Below are positions 1 to 7,831 of a stretch of 64,000 bases of DNA, piece by piece. Location: NCBI GenBank assembly GCA_937872475.1, contig CALMSY010000004.1, positions 54,172 through 118,171 on the forward strand, written 5' to 3'. The DNA is from 67-14 sp020438345. GTDB lineage: Bacteria; Actinomycetota; Thermoleophilia; Solirubrobacterales; 70-9. Every line of letters starts with the position of its first letter. The first letter of the stretch is position 1. The position numbers were made by a program, and so were the translations under genes. A model generated the notes under the pieces. The model was not told where the DNA came from. It worked only from the letters and a program-made list of their open reading frames with translations, and made no database searches.

Positions 1-486
1 GACGTGGCCTATGGGCTCGTCTACCACTACTTTTCCTCCAAGGAGAACATCCTCAATGAGCTCTTCGACCAGCGCTGGTCGCTGCTGATCGAAGCGATCG
101 ACGAAGCCGACCGCAGTGCCATGACCCAGGAGGAGAAACTCGGCGCGGTAGCCGGATTCATCATTGATTCCTACCGCTACGACCCGGATCTGATGAAGGT
201 GATCATCGTCGAAGTGACCCGGGCCGCGAACTCCTTCGGCCGCACCCACCTTCAGGAAATCAACCGGGCATATGAACTGATCGCCAAGATTGTCTCCGAT
301 GGCCAGGAGCTCGGAACCTTCCGTGAGGACATCGATCCGGCTTTCGCGGCGATGGTCTTCTACGGAGCGATCGAACAGCTGCTTTCCGGCTGGATTTTCG
401 GAGTGATCCCCGGCAGTGATCGCAACTTCGACGAGGCCCGTGAACTCACGGTCCGTACGATCTGTCACGGTCTTCAGCGTCGCTAG
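1..486 (+). CDS. TetR/AcrR-family transcriptional regulator, 3' part
   Basis: The frame is open from the first base of the window, so the gene begins upstream and its first helices are missing. The visible part starts in the recognition helix of a TetR-type helix-turn-helix (VYHYFSSKENIL, residues 6-17) and continues into an all-helical ligand-binding domain of about 140 residues, the usual arrangement for the family. Such proteins are dimeric repressors released by a small molecule. The ligand cannot be told from sequence. The next genes are small membrane proteins; co-transcription is possible but not shown. Confidence 0.85.
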   Translation, partial: DVAYGLVYHYFSSKENILNELFDQRWSLLIEAIDEADRSAMTQEEKLGAVAGFIIDSYRYDPDLMKVIIVEVTRAANSFGRTHLQEINRAYELIAKIVSDGQELGTFREDIDPAFAAMVFYGAIEQLLSGWIFGVIPGSDRNFDEARELTVRTICHGLQRR

Positions 487-525
487 GAGTTGTTTGCCGG
501 GAGGATGGGTATCCTGCCAGTACCC

Positions 526-660
526 ATGGATAACGACATCGTCAGAAGGCTCACCTGGAGCGTAATGCTCACCGCCAGCAGCGCCTTGGCCAGCCTGGTC
601 GCTGCCCGCATCGCAGCGGTCGCCTACCGCAAGTTCTTCAACGAGGATCCGCCGGAATAG
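526..660 (+). CDS. Small membrane protein, DUF4235-like
   Basis: A 44-residue ORF starts at ATG 526; an in-frame ATG at 505 would add seven residues. It has one hydrophobic segment (about residues 10-30, rich in Ala, Leu and Ser) followed by RKFFNEDPPE. A short transmembrane helix ending in a basic-aromatic stretch and an EDPP tail resembles small actinobacterial DUF4235 proteins. It lies 2 nt before a holin-like gene and a DUF3618 gene, partners often found with DUF4235. Function is unknown. The call rests on pattern and context. Confidence 0.55.
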   Translation: MDNDIVRRLTWSVMLTASSALASLVAARIAAVAYRKFFNEDPPE

Positions 661-662
661 CC

Positions 663-1124
663 TTGGCTCCATCGGACTATCAACCGCCACCTCACCAGCG
701 TCCGCCAGGACGCCCGGATCCGGACCGTCCTGCTTCTGACAAGACGGTTGGCGAGATGGTTTTCGAGGTATCTGAACGAACCTCGAACCTGATCCGCGAG
801 GAGATCGAGCTCGCCAAGACCGAGGTAAGCGAAAAAGTCACCACCCTGGCCAGAGGGTCGGCGGTCGGTATCGCCGCAGGCGTCTTCGCATTTCTCGCTC
901 TGATCCTGCTCATGCATTCTTTCGCGCTTGGAGTCGCTTCGCTGTTCGGTTGGGGTGCCTGGGCCGGCTATCTGCTTGAGGGTGTGCTCTTCATCCTGGT
1001 TGCTGCCGGTGCCGGCTACTTCGCGTACAGCTCGTTCGAGAAAACCGGTGCTCCGATCCCAACCGAGGCGATCGAGGAAGCGCAGAAAACCAAGGCCCTG
1101 CTCACCCCCGGAGATGAATCCTGA
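663..1124 (+). CDS. Act_holin / phage-holin-superfamily membrane protein
   Basis: A 153-residue protein with a proline-rich N-terminus (about 1-30), an amphipathic charged helix (VGEMVFEVSERTSNLIREEIELAK) and two strongly hydrophobic segments near residues 60-85 and 95-120. This matches the actinobacterial 'phage holin family' (Act_holin, PF07332), which despite its name is a chromosomal housekeeping-like membrane protein of unknown role. TTG 663 lies 2 nt after the preceding stop. Its stop overlaps the next start (ATGA at 1121-1126 region), so the three small genes look like one operon. Confidence 0.75.
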   Translation: MAPSDYQPPPHQRPPGRPDPDRPASDKTVGEMVFEVSERTSNLIREEIELAKTEVSEKVTTLARGSAVGIAAGVFAFLALILLMHSFALGVASLFGWGAWAGYLLEGVLFILVAAGAGYFAYSSFEKTGAPIPTEAIEEAQKTKALLTPGDES

Positions 1125-1504
1125 TGAGCGAAGAAAAAGCTGATCCCGACAAGCCGTCGGGCGTCCCCGAAAAGCCATTCAGACCCGAAGGTGTCGGCCC
1201 CGAAGCCCCGGCCGGCAACACCCCGAACCGCTGGGCTCCGGCGGAAGGAACCCCGGCGCCGGCTGCCGGGTCTCCTGGCTCGCCGTACGCGCCGCCACCA
1301 CCCAAGCGAAACTCACAGCAGATCAGGGCGGACATAGATGCCCAACGGGCCGAACTCGGGCAATCGGTCGACCAGCTTCGCGACCGGGTAACGGAACTTA
1401 CGGACTGGAAAAGCCAGATCCGCAAGCACCGCAAGCAGATCATCGTCGGTGCCGTTGCCACTGGCTTCGTGGTCGGCGGCCTGATGGCCCTCCGCCGCCG
1501 CTGA
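1124..1504 (+). CDS. DUF3618 domain protein
   Basis: A 126-residue protein: a proline- and glycine-rich N-terminal half (1-65), then a charged helix beginning NSQQIRADIDAQRAELGQSV, which is the DUF3618 signature, and one C-terminal membrane helix (about 105-120) ending in Arg-Arg-Arg. DUF3618 proteins commonly accompany Act_holin-type proteins in Actinobacteria. The start codon overlaps the previous stop. Function is unknown; the topology suggests a membrane-anchored coiled coil facing the cytoplasm. Confidence 0.8.
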   Translation: MSEEKADPDKPSGVPEKPFRPEGVGPEAPAGNTPNRWAPAEGTPAPAAGSPGSPYAPPPPKRNSQQIRADIDAQRAELGQSVDQLRDRVTELTDWKSQIRKHRKQIIVGAVATGFVVGGLMALRRR

Positions 1505-1577
1505 CCGGAGCCAGCCCATCCACTTGGACGTTTCGGGTCGGCGGGCTTCTTTTGCGCCCCGGCGGTGGCCGGTTGCT

Positions 1578-2189
1578 TCAGTGAAGCGAGGGGAGCGACC
1601 AGCTCTTCTCGTAGGAGAGCATCCTGAGGGCGAATATCAGGAGCATTCCGACTGCCATTGCCGGGGCTTGGGCAATCGAAGTGGTTTCGACCAGTAGAAC
1701 GTAGATAGCGGTGCCAGCCAGGGCTGCGGTCGCGTAGATGTCACTCCGCAGGATCAGCGGCTGCTGGCCTGCGAGCAGGTCGCGGATCACGCCGCCGCCG
1801 ACCCCGGTCAGGATGCCGCAGACCACGGCGGTCGGCGCATCGAAGCCGAGCCCCAGGGTGAGCTGGGCACCGGTGACCGCAAATAGCGACAGTCCGAGAG
1901 CGTCGAGCAGGACCAGACTGCGCTCGAACTCCTGATGATCACGCCCGAAATGGCGGACCAGCGGGATCGCGAGGAATGCACCGACCACGGCGAACGGAAG
2001 GTACTTGTCGTCTTCGACCCAGAAGACCGGGGTATCGCCGAGGATCAGGTCCCGCATGGTTCCGCCACCGAGCGCGGTTACCGCACCGACCACGACCACC
2101 CCGAACCAGTCGAGCTTGCGCTCGGCGACGGCGACTACCCCGGAAACGGCGAAGACCACCGTTCCGATCAGCTGTGCGGCTTCCATCAT
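1578..2189 (-). CDS. TRIC/UPF0126 (YicG-like) membrane channel protein
   Basis: A 203-residue, roughly seven-helix protein made of two similar halves, each with a glycine-rich motif: GGGTMRDLILGDTP in the first half and GVGGGVIRDLLAGQQP in the second. These GGG-x-x-RD-L repeats are the hallmark of the UPF0126/TRIC family, described as cation channels. I place the start at the ATGATG doublet (2189), where ATGA overlaps the stop of the deformylase gene. A longer reading with upstream TTG/GTG codons lacks support. It is the last gene of the degV-ACT-def-TRIC operon. Confidence 0.85.
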   Translation of the reverse strand: MMEAAQLIGTVVFAVSGVVAVAERKLDWFGVVVVGAVTALGGGTMRDLILGDTPVFWVEDDKYLPFAVVGAFLAIPLVRHFGRDHQEFERSLVLLDALGLSLFAVTGAQLTLGLGFDAPTAVVCGILTGVGGGVIRDLLAGQQPLILRSDIYATAALAGTAIYVLLVETTSIAQAPAMAVGMLLIFALRMLSYEKSWSLPSLH

Positions 2190-2707
2190 CCGTAGTTCTG
2201 ACGGCGAAAGAGGTCGTCGGTAATCGAGGCAACCCGGTCCAGGAAAAGGATCCCGTCGAGGTGATCGATCTCGTGAAGAACGCAACGGGCCTCGAATCCG
2301 GCCAACTGCACCTGGTTCATTTCCAGGTCATTGTTGCCGTCCATGAATTCCACGGTCGCTTTACGGGGCCGGCGTACATTCGCAGTCAGATCCGGAAGTG
2401 AAAGGCAGCCTTCCCGGCTGACCTTGGTGCCTTCCGAATGATGAACGACCCGTGGGTTGACCAGGACCATCAGGCCATGTTCATCCTTCGCCTTTGGATG
2501 GCCGGAGATGTCCACTACCGCGATCCGGACCAACTCGCCGATCTGCGGGGCAGCCAGCCCGACGCAATGATCGAATGAGTTCATCGTGTCAAGCAGGTCA
2601 GTGATGACCCGTCTGGTTTCAGGCCGTTCGTCAATTCCGGACCGCGCGGGCACGCAGACTTCCTTCAGTACGGGGTCGGGGTAGGTGAGGACCTCGCGGG
2701 TAGCCAA
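2186..2707 (-). CDS. def: Peptide deformylase
   Basis: This 173-residue enzyme removes the formyl group from nascent protein N-termini. All three family motifs are present: GLAAPQIG (50-57), EGCLSLP (99-105, metal-ligand Cys101) and HEIDHLDG (145-152, metal ligands His145 and His149 and catalytic Glu146). Length is normal. It sits in a leftward operon downstream of an ACT-domain gene (33 nt gap), and its stop overlaps the next start by 4 nt. It is not next to fmt, as it is in many bacteria, so it may not be the only def copy. Confidence 0.95.
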   Translation of the reverse strand: MATREVLTYPDPVLKEVCVPARSGIDERPETRRVITDLLDTMNSFDHCVGLAAPQIGELVRIAVVDISGHPKAKDEHGLMVLVNPRVVHHSEGTKVSREGCLSLPDLTANVRRPRKATVEFMDGNNDLEMNQVQLAGFEARCVLHEIDHLDGILFLDRVASITDDLFRRQNYG

Positions 2708-2740
2708 CCGGAGCGCCGTTCAGGTGAGAAGCCGGGGCAT

Positions 2741-3268
2741 CTAGAAAACCCCGGAATCGAGCTCGGCGAGTCGGGCCTCGACCTGCTTCGAATCACGCAG
2801 CCCGTTCAGGGCCAGGTCGAGGTCATTTTCGACGCCTGCGGGCACAGCGACTTCGACCATCAGGGTGTAGAGCGCGGCATCGCTGCTGCCGGTGCGACGA
2901 GTACGGAGGTCGGTGATATTTACGTTGAGCGACGCCAGAGCGGCAGCGGTGTCGTGGACGATGCCGGGACGGTCGGCACCGTAAACGGTGAGCACATGAG
3001 TCGGAGCCGCGCCCCGGTTCAGGCTCTCGACCGGGCTCAGGGTGATCCCTCCGAGTTCGAATTCCCGCCCGACATCTTCGAGCCTTGCTTCAAGCGATTC
3101 CAGGTGAGTATCCCCGGGCAGGGAGACGATCAGCATCACGGCGAAGTGGCCGTGGAGGATCGACATCTGCGAATCATCGACATTGCCGCCCGCATCAAGC
3201 AGAGCAGCTGTGATCGCAGCGACAATCCCTGGGCGGTCCCGGCCGATCGCGGTGACCGCGAGATTCAT
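2741..3268 (-). CDS. Double ACT-domain protein, GcvR-like
   Basis: A 175-residue protein composed of two ACT domains. The first begins MNLAVTAIGRDRPGIVAAIT and the second LTVYGADRPGIVHDTAAAL (from about residue 92); each has the GxDRPGIV ligand-loop motif. Tandem ACT proteins of this size include GcvR, a regulator of glycine cleavage in enterobacteria, but in Actinobacteria they are uncharacterised. No catalytic domain is present, so a small-molecule (amino-acid) sensor role is inferred. Its ATG overlaps the degV stop (ATGA), indicating translational coupling. Confidence 0.85.
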   Translation of the reverse strand: MNLAVTAIGRDRPGIVAAITAALLDAGGNVDDSQMSILHGHFAVMLIVSLPGDTHLESLEARLEDVGREFELGGITLSPVESLNRGAAPTHVLTVYGADRPGIVHDTAAALASLNVNITDLRTRRTGSSDAALYTLMVEVAVPAGVENDLDLALNGLRDSKQVEARLAELDSGVF

Positions 3269-4155
3269 CAGAACTTCGAACCAACCAGCGCCGTCGGCAC
3301 GGTGCCGATCGCGACGAGACCCGGCCCGGCATGGCAGCCGAGAACGGTGAACATCTCATCGAGGAATGCCCCCTCACACTGGAACACTTCCCGGCAATGC
3401 GCGGCCAGCTCGGCAGCCAGCTCAGGCGCCTGGATGTGCTGGGCCGTCCAGGTGATTTCTTCTCCGGAAGCAGCCTTCTCGCTGGCGAAATCCTTGAGTC
3501 GCTGCATCGCACGGCTGGTAGTTCGGACCTTCTCGACCGGCCGGACAGTCTCCTCGAGAGTGATCAGGGGTTTGATCTTCAGGGCGCCACCGATCCAGGC
3601 CTGCGCTCCGCCGATCCGGCCACCCTTGCGCAGGTATTCGAGCGTATCGACCATGATCAGGGTTTCGAGGCCATCACGGGCTCCTTCGATCTGGGCAACG
3701 CATTCCTCGACCGATTTCCCTGCCGCGATCGCATTCGCGGCCCCGAGGGTGGTCAGAGCGAGCCCGCCTGCGGTGGTGCGGGAATCAACCACCGTGATCC
3801 GCTCGCCACCAAGGCCATCCGCCTCGAGTTGCCCGGCGGCCTGTCGTGCCGCTTCACAGGTTCCCGAGATACCACCGGAAAGATGAAGCGAAATCACATC
3901 CTTTCCCGCATCGAGGAGCGGAGCGTAAACCTCCATGAAGTCGCCGACGGAAGGCTGGGACGTCGTGGTCAGCTGAGGCGACTCGAGAACTGCCTTGTAA
4001 AACGACGCGTAGTCGTCAATCTCGTTCTCTCGCCGCTGCTCGCCATTGAGGATCACATAGAGATTCACCACACTGATGTCGAGCCGCTCACGGTCCTCTT
4101 TCGTGAGCGAAGCTGTCGAATCGGTAACCAGCGCGATGTTGGGATCGGCGGACAC
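3268..4155 (-). CDS. DegV family fatty-acid-binding protein
   Basis: A 295-residue protein with DegV-family features: an N-terminal VTDSTASLT motif, TTSQPS (about 64-69), HLSGGISGT (about 94-102), and YLRKGGRIGG in the C-terminal domain. DegV/FakB proteins bind a single fatty acid in a buried tunnel and in Firmicutes present it to the FakA kinase. No kinase gene is in this window. The GTG start has a TAGAAC box 6 nt upstream and no Shine-Dalgarno sequence, so a leaderless transcript is predicted. It is the first gene of the degV-ACT-def-TRIC operon. Confidence 0.9.
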   Translation of the reverse strand: MSADPNIALVTDSTASLTKEDRERLDISVVNLYVILNGEQRRENEIDDYASFYKAVLESPQLTTTSQPSVGDFMEVYAPLLDAGKDVISLHLSGGISGTCEAARQAAGQLEADGLGGERITVVDSRTTAGGLALTTLGAANAIAAGKSVEECVAQIEGARDGLETLIMVDTLEYLRKGGRIGGAQAWIGGALKIKPLITLEETVRPVEKVRTTSRAMQRLKDFASEKAASGEEITWTAQHIQAPELAAELAAHCREVFQCEGAFLDEMFTVLGCHAGPGLVAIGTVPTALVGSKF

Positions 4156-4222
4156 GTCACGGTTCTATCAGAAGGTGACGGAAATCACCGGGACAAGGTC
4201 GCCGAACCGCTACTCTTTGACT
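4156..4222. promoter_or_regulatory. Divergent promoter region degV / A-type Fe-S carrier
   Basis: The 67 nt between two divergent start codons hold a -10-like TAGAAC on the minus strand (4162-4167, 6 nt from the degV GTG) and TACTCT on the plus strand (4211-4216, 6 nt from ATG 4223). Neither start has a Shine-Dalgarno sequence. Both genes are therefore predicted to be transcribed as leaderless mRNAs from this short region. Confidence 0.6.
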
Positions 4223-4600
4223 ATGTCCGAAACGTCTGAATCCGCCATCACCCTGACCGAAACCGCCGCCGGGAAGATCGCCGAACTGATCGGTGATTCT
4301 CCGGAAGGTGAAGAGCAGGCCCTGCGTGTCGCGGTGCGTGGCGGTGGCTGCTCCGGATTCCAGTATGCGCTTGCCTTTGACACCAAGGGCGAGGACGACC
4401 ATGTGTTCGAGCACCGGGGCGTTTCCGTGATCGTCGACAAAGTCAGCATGCAGTTCGTCTTCGGATCCGAAGTCGATTATGTCGATGGACTCAGCGGAGC
4501 AGGGTTCCAGGTCAACAACCCGAATGTTGTCGCCGCCTGCGGCTGCGGATCATCCTTCCAGGTGAAGGATGAAGCAGACTCCGCCACAGCCACCGCCTGA
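4223..4600 (+). CDS. erpA: A-type iron-sulfur cluster carrier (ErpA/IscA/SufA family)
   Basis: A 125-residue HesB-like protein that receives or transfers Fe-S clusters. The three conserved cysteines are Cys43 in GGCSGFQY (41-48) and Cys106 and Cys108 in CGCGSSF (106-112). The start at 4223 gives the normal family length; a longer upstream reading would overlap degV and its promoter. TACTCT lies 6 nt before the ATG. Genes for a CGFS glutaredoxin and BolA lie 1.2-1.9 kb downstream on the other strand, supporting an Fe-S assignment. Whether it is ErpA or SufA/IscA in function cannot be decided here. Confidence 0.9.
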   Translation: MSETSESAITLTETAAGKIAELIGDSPEGEEQALRVAVRGGGCSGFQYALAFDTKGEDDHVFEHRGVSVIVDKVSMQFVFGSEVDYVDGLSGAGFQVNNPNVVAACGCGSSFQVKDEADSATATA

Positions 4601-4670
4601 TTCCCAAGGCTTTCCCGGGCTCCTTGGCCCTCTCCTGCGGGTGTAGGCCCGGCCGGATCCCTTTCACCGG

Positions 4671-4715
4671 GCGTTCACAGGACGTTCCCGGAACTTTCAC
4701 AGGACTTTTCCCGGA
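4671..4715. repeat. Imperfect 22-23 bp tandem repeat
   Basis: Two adjacent copies share TTCACAGGAC, then TT or GTT, then CCCGGA (4671-4692 and 4693-4715); a third, weaker CTTTCACCGGGCG precedes them. The unit lies between the Fe-S carrier gene and the damaged ORF at 4775. A consensus TTGACA follows directly (4716-4721), but I see no matching -10. It may be a binding site or a relic of slippage. Confidence 0.5.
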
Positions 4716-4774
4716 TTGACACATGAGGGCACCGCCCTCCCCGCAGACTGAACCGTCCTGGGCTGGAAGCCGTT

Positions 4775-5384
4775 GTGGTCGGAGTTGATGATTCGGGATA
4801 TGCGGTTGCCGACGCAGGCGGCAACCTGCTTTACATCCACCGCGATTCCAGGAGCATGCGCCTGCCTGCGACAGGTTCAAAGATCGGCACCGGGATCGAT
4901 CCGGCAGAAAACGGAACCTTCATTCAGTCCGGCGCAGTCGAGCAGCGGGGCAAGGCAACGACCACGAAACTGGGCGGAGTGGTTTCCTGGATCGATGCCG
5001 AAACGGGAGTGATCACAAACCACAGAACCCGAAACCACAGAACCCGAAACCGTGGGACCGCTGACAATGCCGACGTTGACGGTGAAGAAGCTCGGGGTGG
5101 TCGGCGAGCCGCTGGCCCAGATCGACATGTCCGGCCCGGTCAGATGGGATCCGGACGCGGCCAGCCTGAGCATGGGCGTCGACAGCTTCGGGGTATTGAA
5201 CCGGGAGGTCGTACTGGCGGTTCCGGGTGAGCTGGGGCTGGCAAAGATCGTGAACGGACGACGTTATGCGGCCTCGGTTGACCTTGATAATTCGGGTGTG
5301 ACCTCGCTCGCCGGTCTTTCGGCCAACTTCAGCAGGGCATCAGCGACAGACCCCGCTCAGGCCTTCGGAACTCACTCCCGCTGA
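4775..5384 (+). pseudogene. Frameshifted gene of unknown function
   Basis: Two overlapping reading frames look like halves of one protein. The first (from GTG 4775) encodes VVGVDDSGYAVADAGGNLL and stays protein-like to about 5012 (WIDAETGVI). It then turns into a low-quality Arg/Asn-rich stretch. In the next frame a clean sequence begins at once with TTEPETTEPETVGPLTMP and runs to TGA 5384, ending in beta-rich sequence (REVVLAVPGELGLAKIVNG). The junction sits at a duplicated 15-bp unit encoding TTEPE twice. No good start codon or signal peptide is seen upstream. I do not recognise the family. A sequencing error or programmed shift are alternatives to decay. Confidence 0.55.
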
Positions 5385-5447
5385 GCCCTTCGAAACTATT
5401 TCCGCTCAGGCCTCAGGAACTCGCCTCCGTTGAGGCGGAAGCCTGGC

Positions 5448-5852
5448 TCAGGCGCCTTCGATGTCCATCGGAGGGCTCTTGTATGGGCCATCCTGATTCG
5501 CGGCTTCCGCCGGGTCGGCTTCACTGGCGGGTTGCTCCACTCCCAGAGTTTCCGCGAGCTCGCCGTTCTCGAACATCTCTTCGACGATGTCGCAACCGCC
5601 AAGCAACTCGCCGTTTACGTAGAGCTGAGGGAAAGTCTCCCAATCGGAAATCTCGGAGGTCACCTCCCGTAGCGGCTCCAGTGCCGGCAATACATCGATC
5701 GCGCCGTACTCGACACCCATCTGGTCCAGGACCTGCACGGTTCGCATGGAAAATCCACATCGCGGTGCGGATGGTGTGCCCTTCATGAAGAGCAGCACCT
5801 GATTCTCTGCGATGAGCTCCTTGACGCGGTCTGTGAGTTCCTGATCAGCCAT
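5448..5852 (-). CDS. grxD: Monothiol CGFS glutaredoxin (Grx4/GrxD type)
   Basis: A 134-residue protein with Lys24, the active-site CGFS (32-35), the cis-proline segment WETFPQLYV (71-79) and GGCD (85-88), the glutathione-binding set of monothiol glutaredoxins that carry a glutathione-ligated 2Fe-2S cluster. An acidic, Ala/Pro-rich tail of about 30 residues is extra. ATG 5852 has TAACAT 7 nt upstream, so it may have its own leaderless promoter although it lies 70 nt downstream of bolA on the same strand. BolA is its known binding partner. Confidence 0.93.
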   Translation of the reverse strand: MADQELTDRVKELIAENQVLLFMKGTPSAPRCGFSMRTVQVLDQMGVEYGAIDVLPALEPLREVTSEISDWETFPQLYVNGELLGGCDIVEEMFENGELAETLGVEQPASEADPAEAANQDGPYKSPPMDIEGA

Positions 5853-5923
5853 GTGGATGATGTTAGGGGATGTGCGGGTCCGGCCTGCCAGTTGATGGCC
5901 GGGACTGCAGCTGGTCCGGCCTG

Positions 5924-6154
5924 CTAGTCAAGGACCTTGATGGTCAGGGCGTGGATGGTTCCGTCGTCGAAACGCTGGCGGACCGCGGCCTTGACCATGC
6001 GGTGCTGATCGATCCGGCTCCTGCCTTCGAACTGTGGCGCCGAAACTTCGGCCCGTAGGTGGTCCCCGGTGCCGGTCTCGTCGATCACCTCGGCACTGGA
6101 TCCCGGCAGGGCATCCTCGATCATTACCTTGAGCTCGTTCAGGTCAGCGGCCAT
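5924..6154 (-). CDS. bolA: BolA family protein
   Basis: A 76-residue BolA/IbaG-type protein. It has the conserved F-x-G (residues 42-44), RSRIDQHRMV (45-54) and the C-terminal IHALTIK (67-73), with His51 and His68 as likely cluster ligands in a BolA-Grx heterodimer. The ATG overlaps the stop of the upstream ferredoxin reductase gene (ATGA), and the CGFS glutaredoxin gene follows, so the physical BolA-Grx pair is encoded side by side. Role: Fe-S cluster trafficking or iron sensing. Confidence 0.92.
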   Translation of the reverse strand: MAADLNELKVMIEDALPGSSAEVIDETGTGDHLRAEVSAPQFEGRSRIDQHRMVKAAVRQRFDDGTIHALTIKVLD

Positions 6155-7584
6155 CAGTCCCTGCTCCCGGTGGCTGCGGCTTCTGCCTGCGTGGCTGCGG
6201 TTTCAAGCATCTCGTCGATTCTCACGAATTTGACCCGGGGCCGGCCGTGAGGTTCACCCTTGCCCACTTCGGCCTGGTCGATCTTCTCCCAGCCGCTGAA
6301 CGAGACATAGTTGGCGCCCCGCTCCCGGAGCAGCGTTTCGATCGAGTTCGGGTCCGGGGATTCCGGATCGAGCAGTTTGCCCGCCGACACATCTTCGAAC
6401 AGGTGGGTGACCGTTTCAGTCGCGCACTTCTTGTTGGTGCCGATCACACCGGAAGGGCCGCGTTTGATCCAGCCGGCCGTGTAGTGGCCGGTGCGGTGCT
6501 CACCGCCGTGGGTGTCCAGCACCCGGCCGTGCTCATTGAGGATGGTCCCGCGGCGTTCATCGAACGGAACTCCCCGCAATGGAATCCCGGTGTAGCCGAC
6601 CGATCGCAGGATCAGGTCGCAGGTGAGTTCTTCACGCTGCCCGCTGTCTTTTGCTTTCAGGTTTCCGTTCTCTTCAATCAGTTCGTTGCGGGCGATCACG
6701 ACGCTCCTGACCTTGTCGCCACCCTTGATCTCGACTGGCGAGGCGAGAAAGCGAAGAATGACCTTCTTCGGCTTGCCGGAGGGTTTGCGTGCGGCGTATT
6801 CCCTGACGATCTCCACGTTGACCCGGGCCGTCTTGTCTGCCTCGTCGGAGTTGATCCAGGCTTCGCTGGCGGGGTCGAGTTCGACTTCGTCCGGGTTGAC
6901 GATGACGTCGGCTTCCTCGAGCTCGCCGAGTTCCTTCACTTCGGGGTTGGTGTAGGCGGCCTGTGCGGGGCCGCGACGGCCCAGCACGACGATCTCCTCG
7001 ATTCCGGATGCGTCAAGCAGCTCGATTGCATGGTCCGCGATATCGGTTTTCCGAAGCTCCGCATCATCAAGCGCGAGCATCCTCGCGACATCGAGGGCGA
7101 CGTTGCCGTTACCGATCACCACCGCACGCTTTGCCTCGTCCAGCTTGAAATCCCGGTCCGCATAGTCGGGGTGGGCGTTGTACCAGCCAACGAAGGCCGT
7201 TGCGGCATGGCTGCCGGGCAGGTCCTCTCCGGGGATGCCGAGCTCCCGGTCCGCTTCCGCCCCGAAGGTGTAGATCACGGCGTGATAATGCTTCTCGAAA
7301 TCCTCGACCCCCAGGTCACGGCCGACTTCTACGTTCCCGAAGAAGCGGAAACCTTCTTTTGCGGCGGTTCGCTCATATACCCGGGTGACCGACTTGATCT
7401 TGGGATGGTCGGGCGCGACACCACCGCGAACCAGTCCGTAGGGGGTAGGCAGGCGATCGAATAGATCGACCTGGGCCTGGGTTTCAGGGTCCTTGATGAT
7501 CTGGTCGGCGGCGTAGAAGCCGGATGGACCGGCGCCGATGATTGCCACGCGAAGGGGGTTTTCGGGAGTGCCTGGATTGCTCAT
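6154..7584 (-). CDS. fprA: FprA-type NADPH-ferredoxin/adrenodoxin reductase
   Basis: A 476-residue two-dinucleotide-binding flavoprotein. The FAD motif GAGPSGFYAADQI begins near residue 17, followed by the family sequences PYGLVRGGVAPDHP and KSVTRVYERTA. The NADP(H) motif VVIGNGNVALDVARML is near 155, and GWIKRGPSGVIGTNKKCA near 385. It matches mycobacterial FprA/adrenodoxin reductase and supplies electrons to ferredoxins. I start at ATG 7584 (TATCCT 10 nt upstream), since the extra 58 residues of a longer frame are not family-like. Overlap with bolA suggests a joint Fe-S/redox operon. Confidence 0.9.
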   Translation of the reverse strand: MSNPGTPENPLRVAIIGAGPSGFYAADQIIKDPETQAQVDLFDRLPTPYGLVRGGVAPDHPKIKSVTRVYERTAAKEGFRFFGNVEVGRDLGVEDFEKHYHAVIYTFGAEADRELGIPGEDLPGSHAATAFVGWYNAHPDYADRDFKLDEAKRAVVIGNGNVALDVARMLALDDAELRKTDIADHAIELLDASGIEEIVVLGRRGPAQAAYTNPEVKELGELEEADVIVNPDEVELDPASEAWINSDEADKTARVNVEIVREYAARKPSGKPKKVILRFLASPVEIKGGDKVRSVVIARNELIEENGNLKAKDSGQREELTCDLILRSVGYTGIPLRGVPFDERRGTILNEHGRVLDTHGGEHRTGHYTAGWIKRGPSGVIGTNKKCATETVTHLFEDVSAGKLLDPESPDPNSIETLLRERGANYVSFSGWEKIDQAEVGKGEPHGRPRVKFVRIDEMLETAATQAEAAATGSRD

Positions 7585-7831
7585 TCGGTCACCAAGGATA
7601 GGCAATCCCGACTCCCGGAGTGAGAGTAACCACGACGCCTGCGGTCCGACCGATACCCAGGCATCCGCGACCAGACCGGTTTCACGCTCACCGCAACCCG
7701 ACCAGACCGGCTCCGCATCGACATTGAAGAAAGGAGCGCTATATGGCCGATTCTTCAATCCAGGTGGTCTCTGTCCCGGGGTCGTCGCTTCTGGCCGGGT
7801 AGCAACGCGACCTGCCTGATCGGTTTGTCAG

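Noticed and set aside
4604..4627. Rho-independent terminator after the A-type carrier gene
   Set aside because: CCAAGG/CCTTGG can pair across 12 bases, but the stem is weak and without U-tract, so I do not list it as a feature.
6247..7464. 405-codon plus-strand ORF antisense to fprA
   Set aside because: It mirrors the codon structure of fprA in high-GC DNA and has no recognisable domain. The fprA motifs on the opposite strand are complete.
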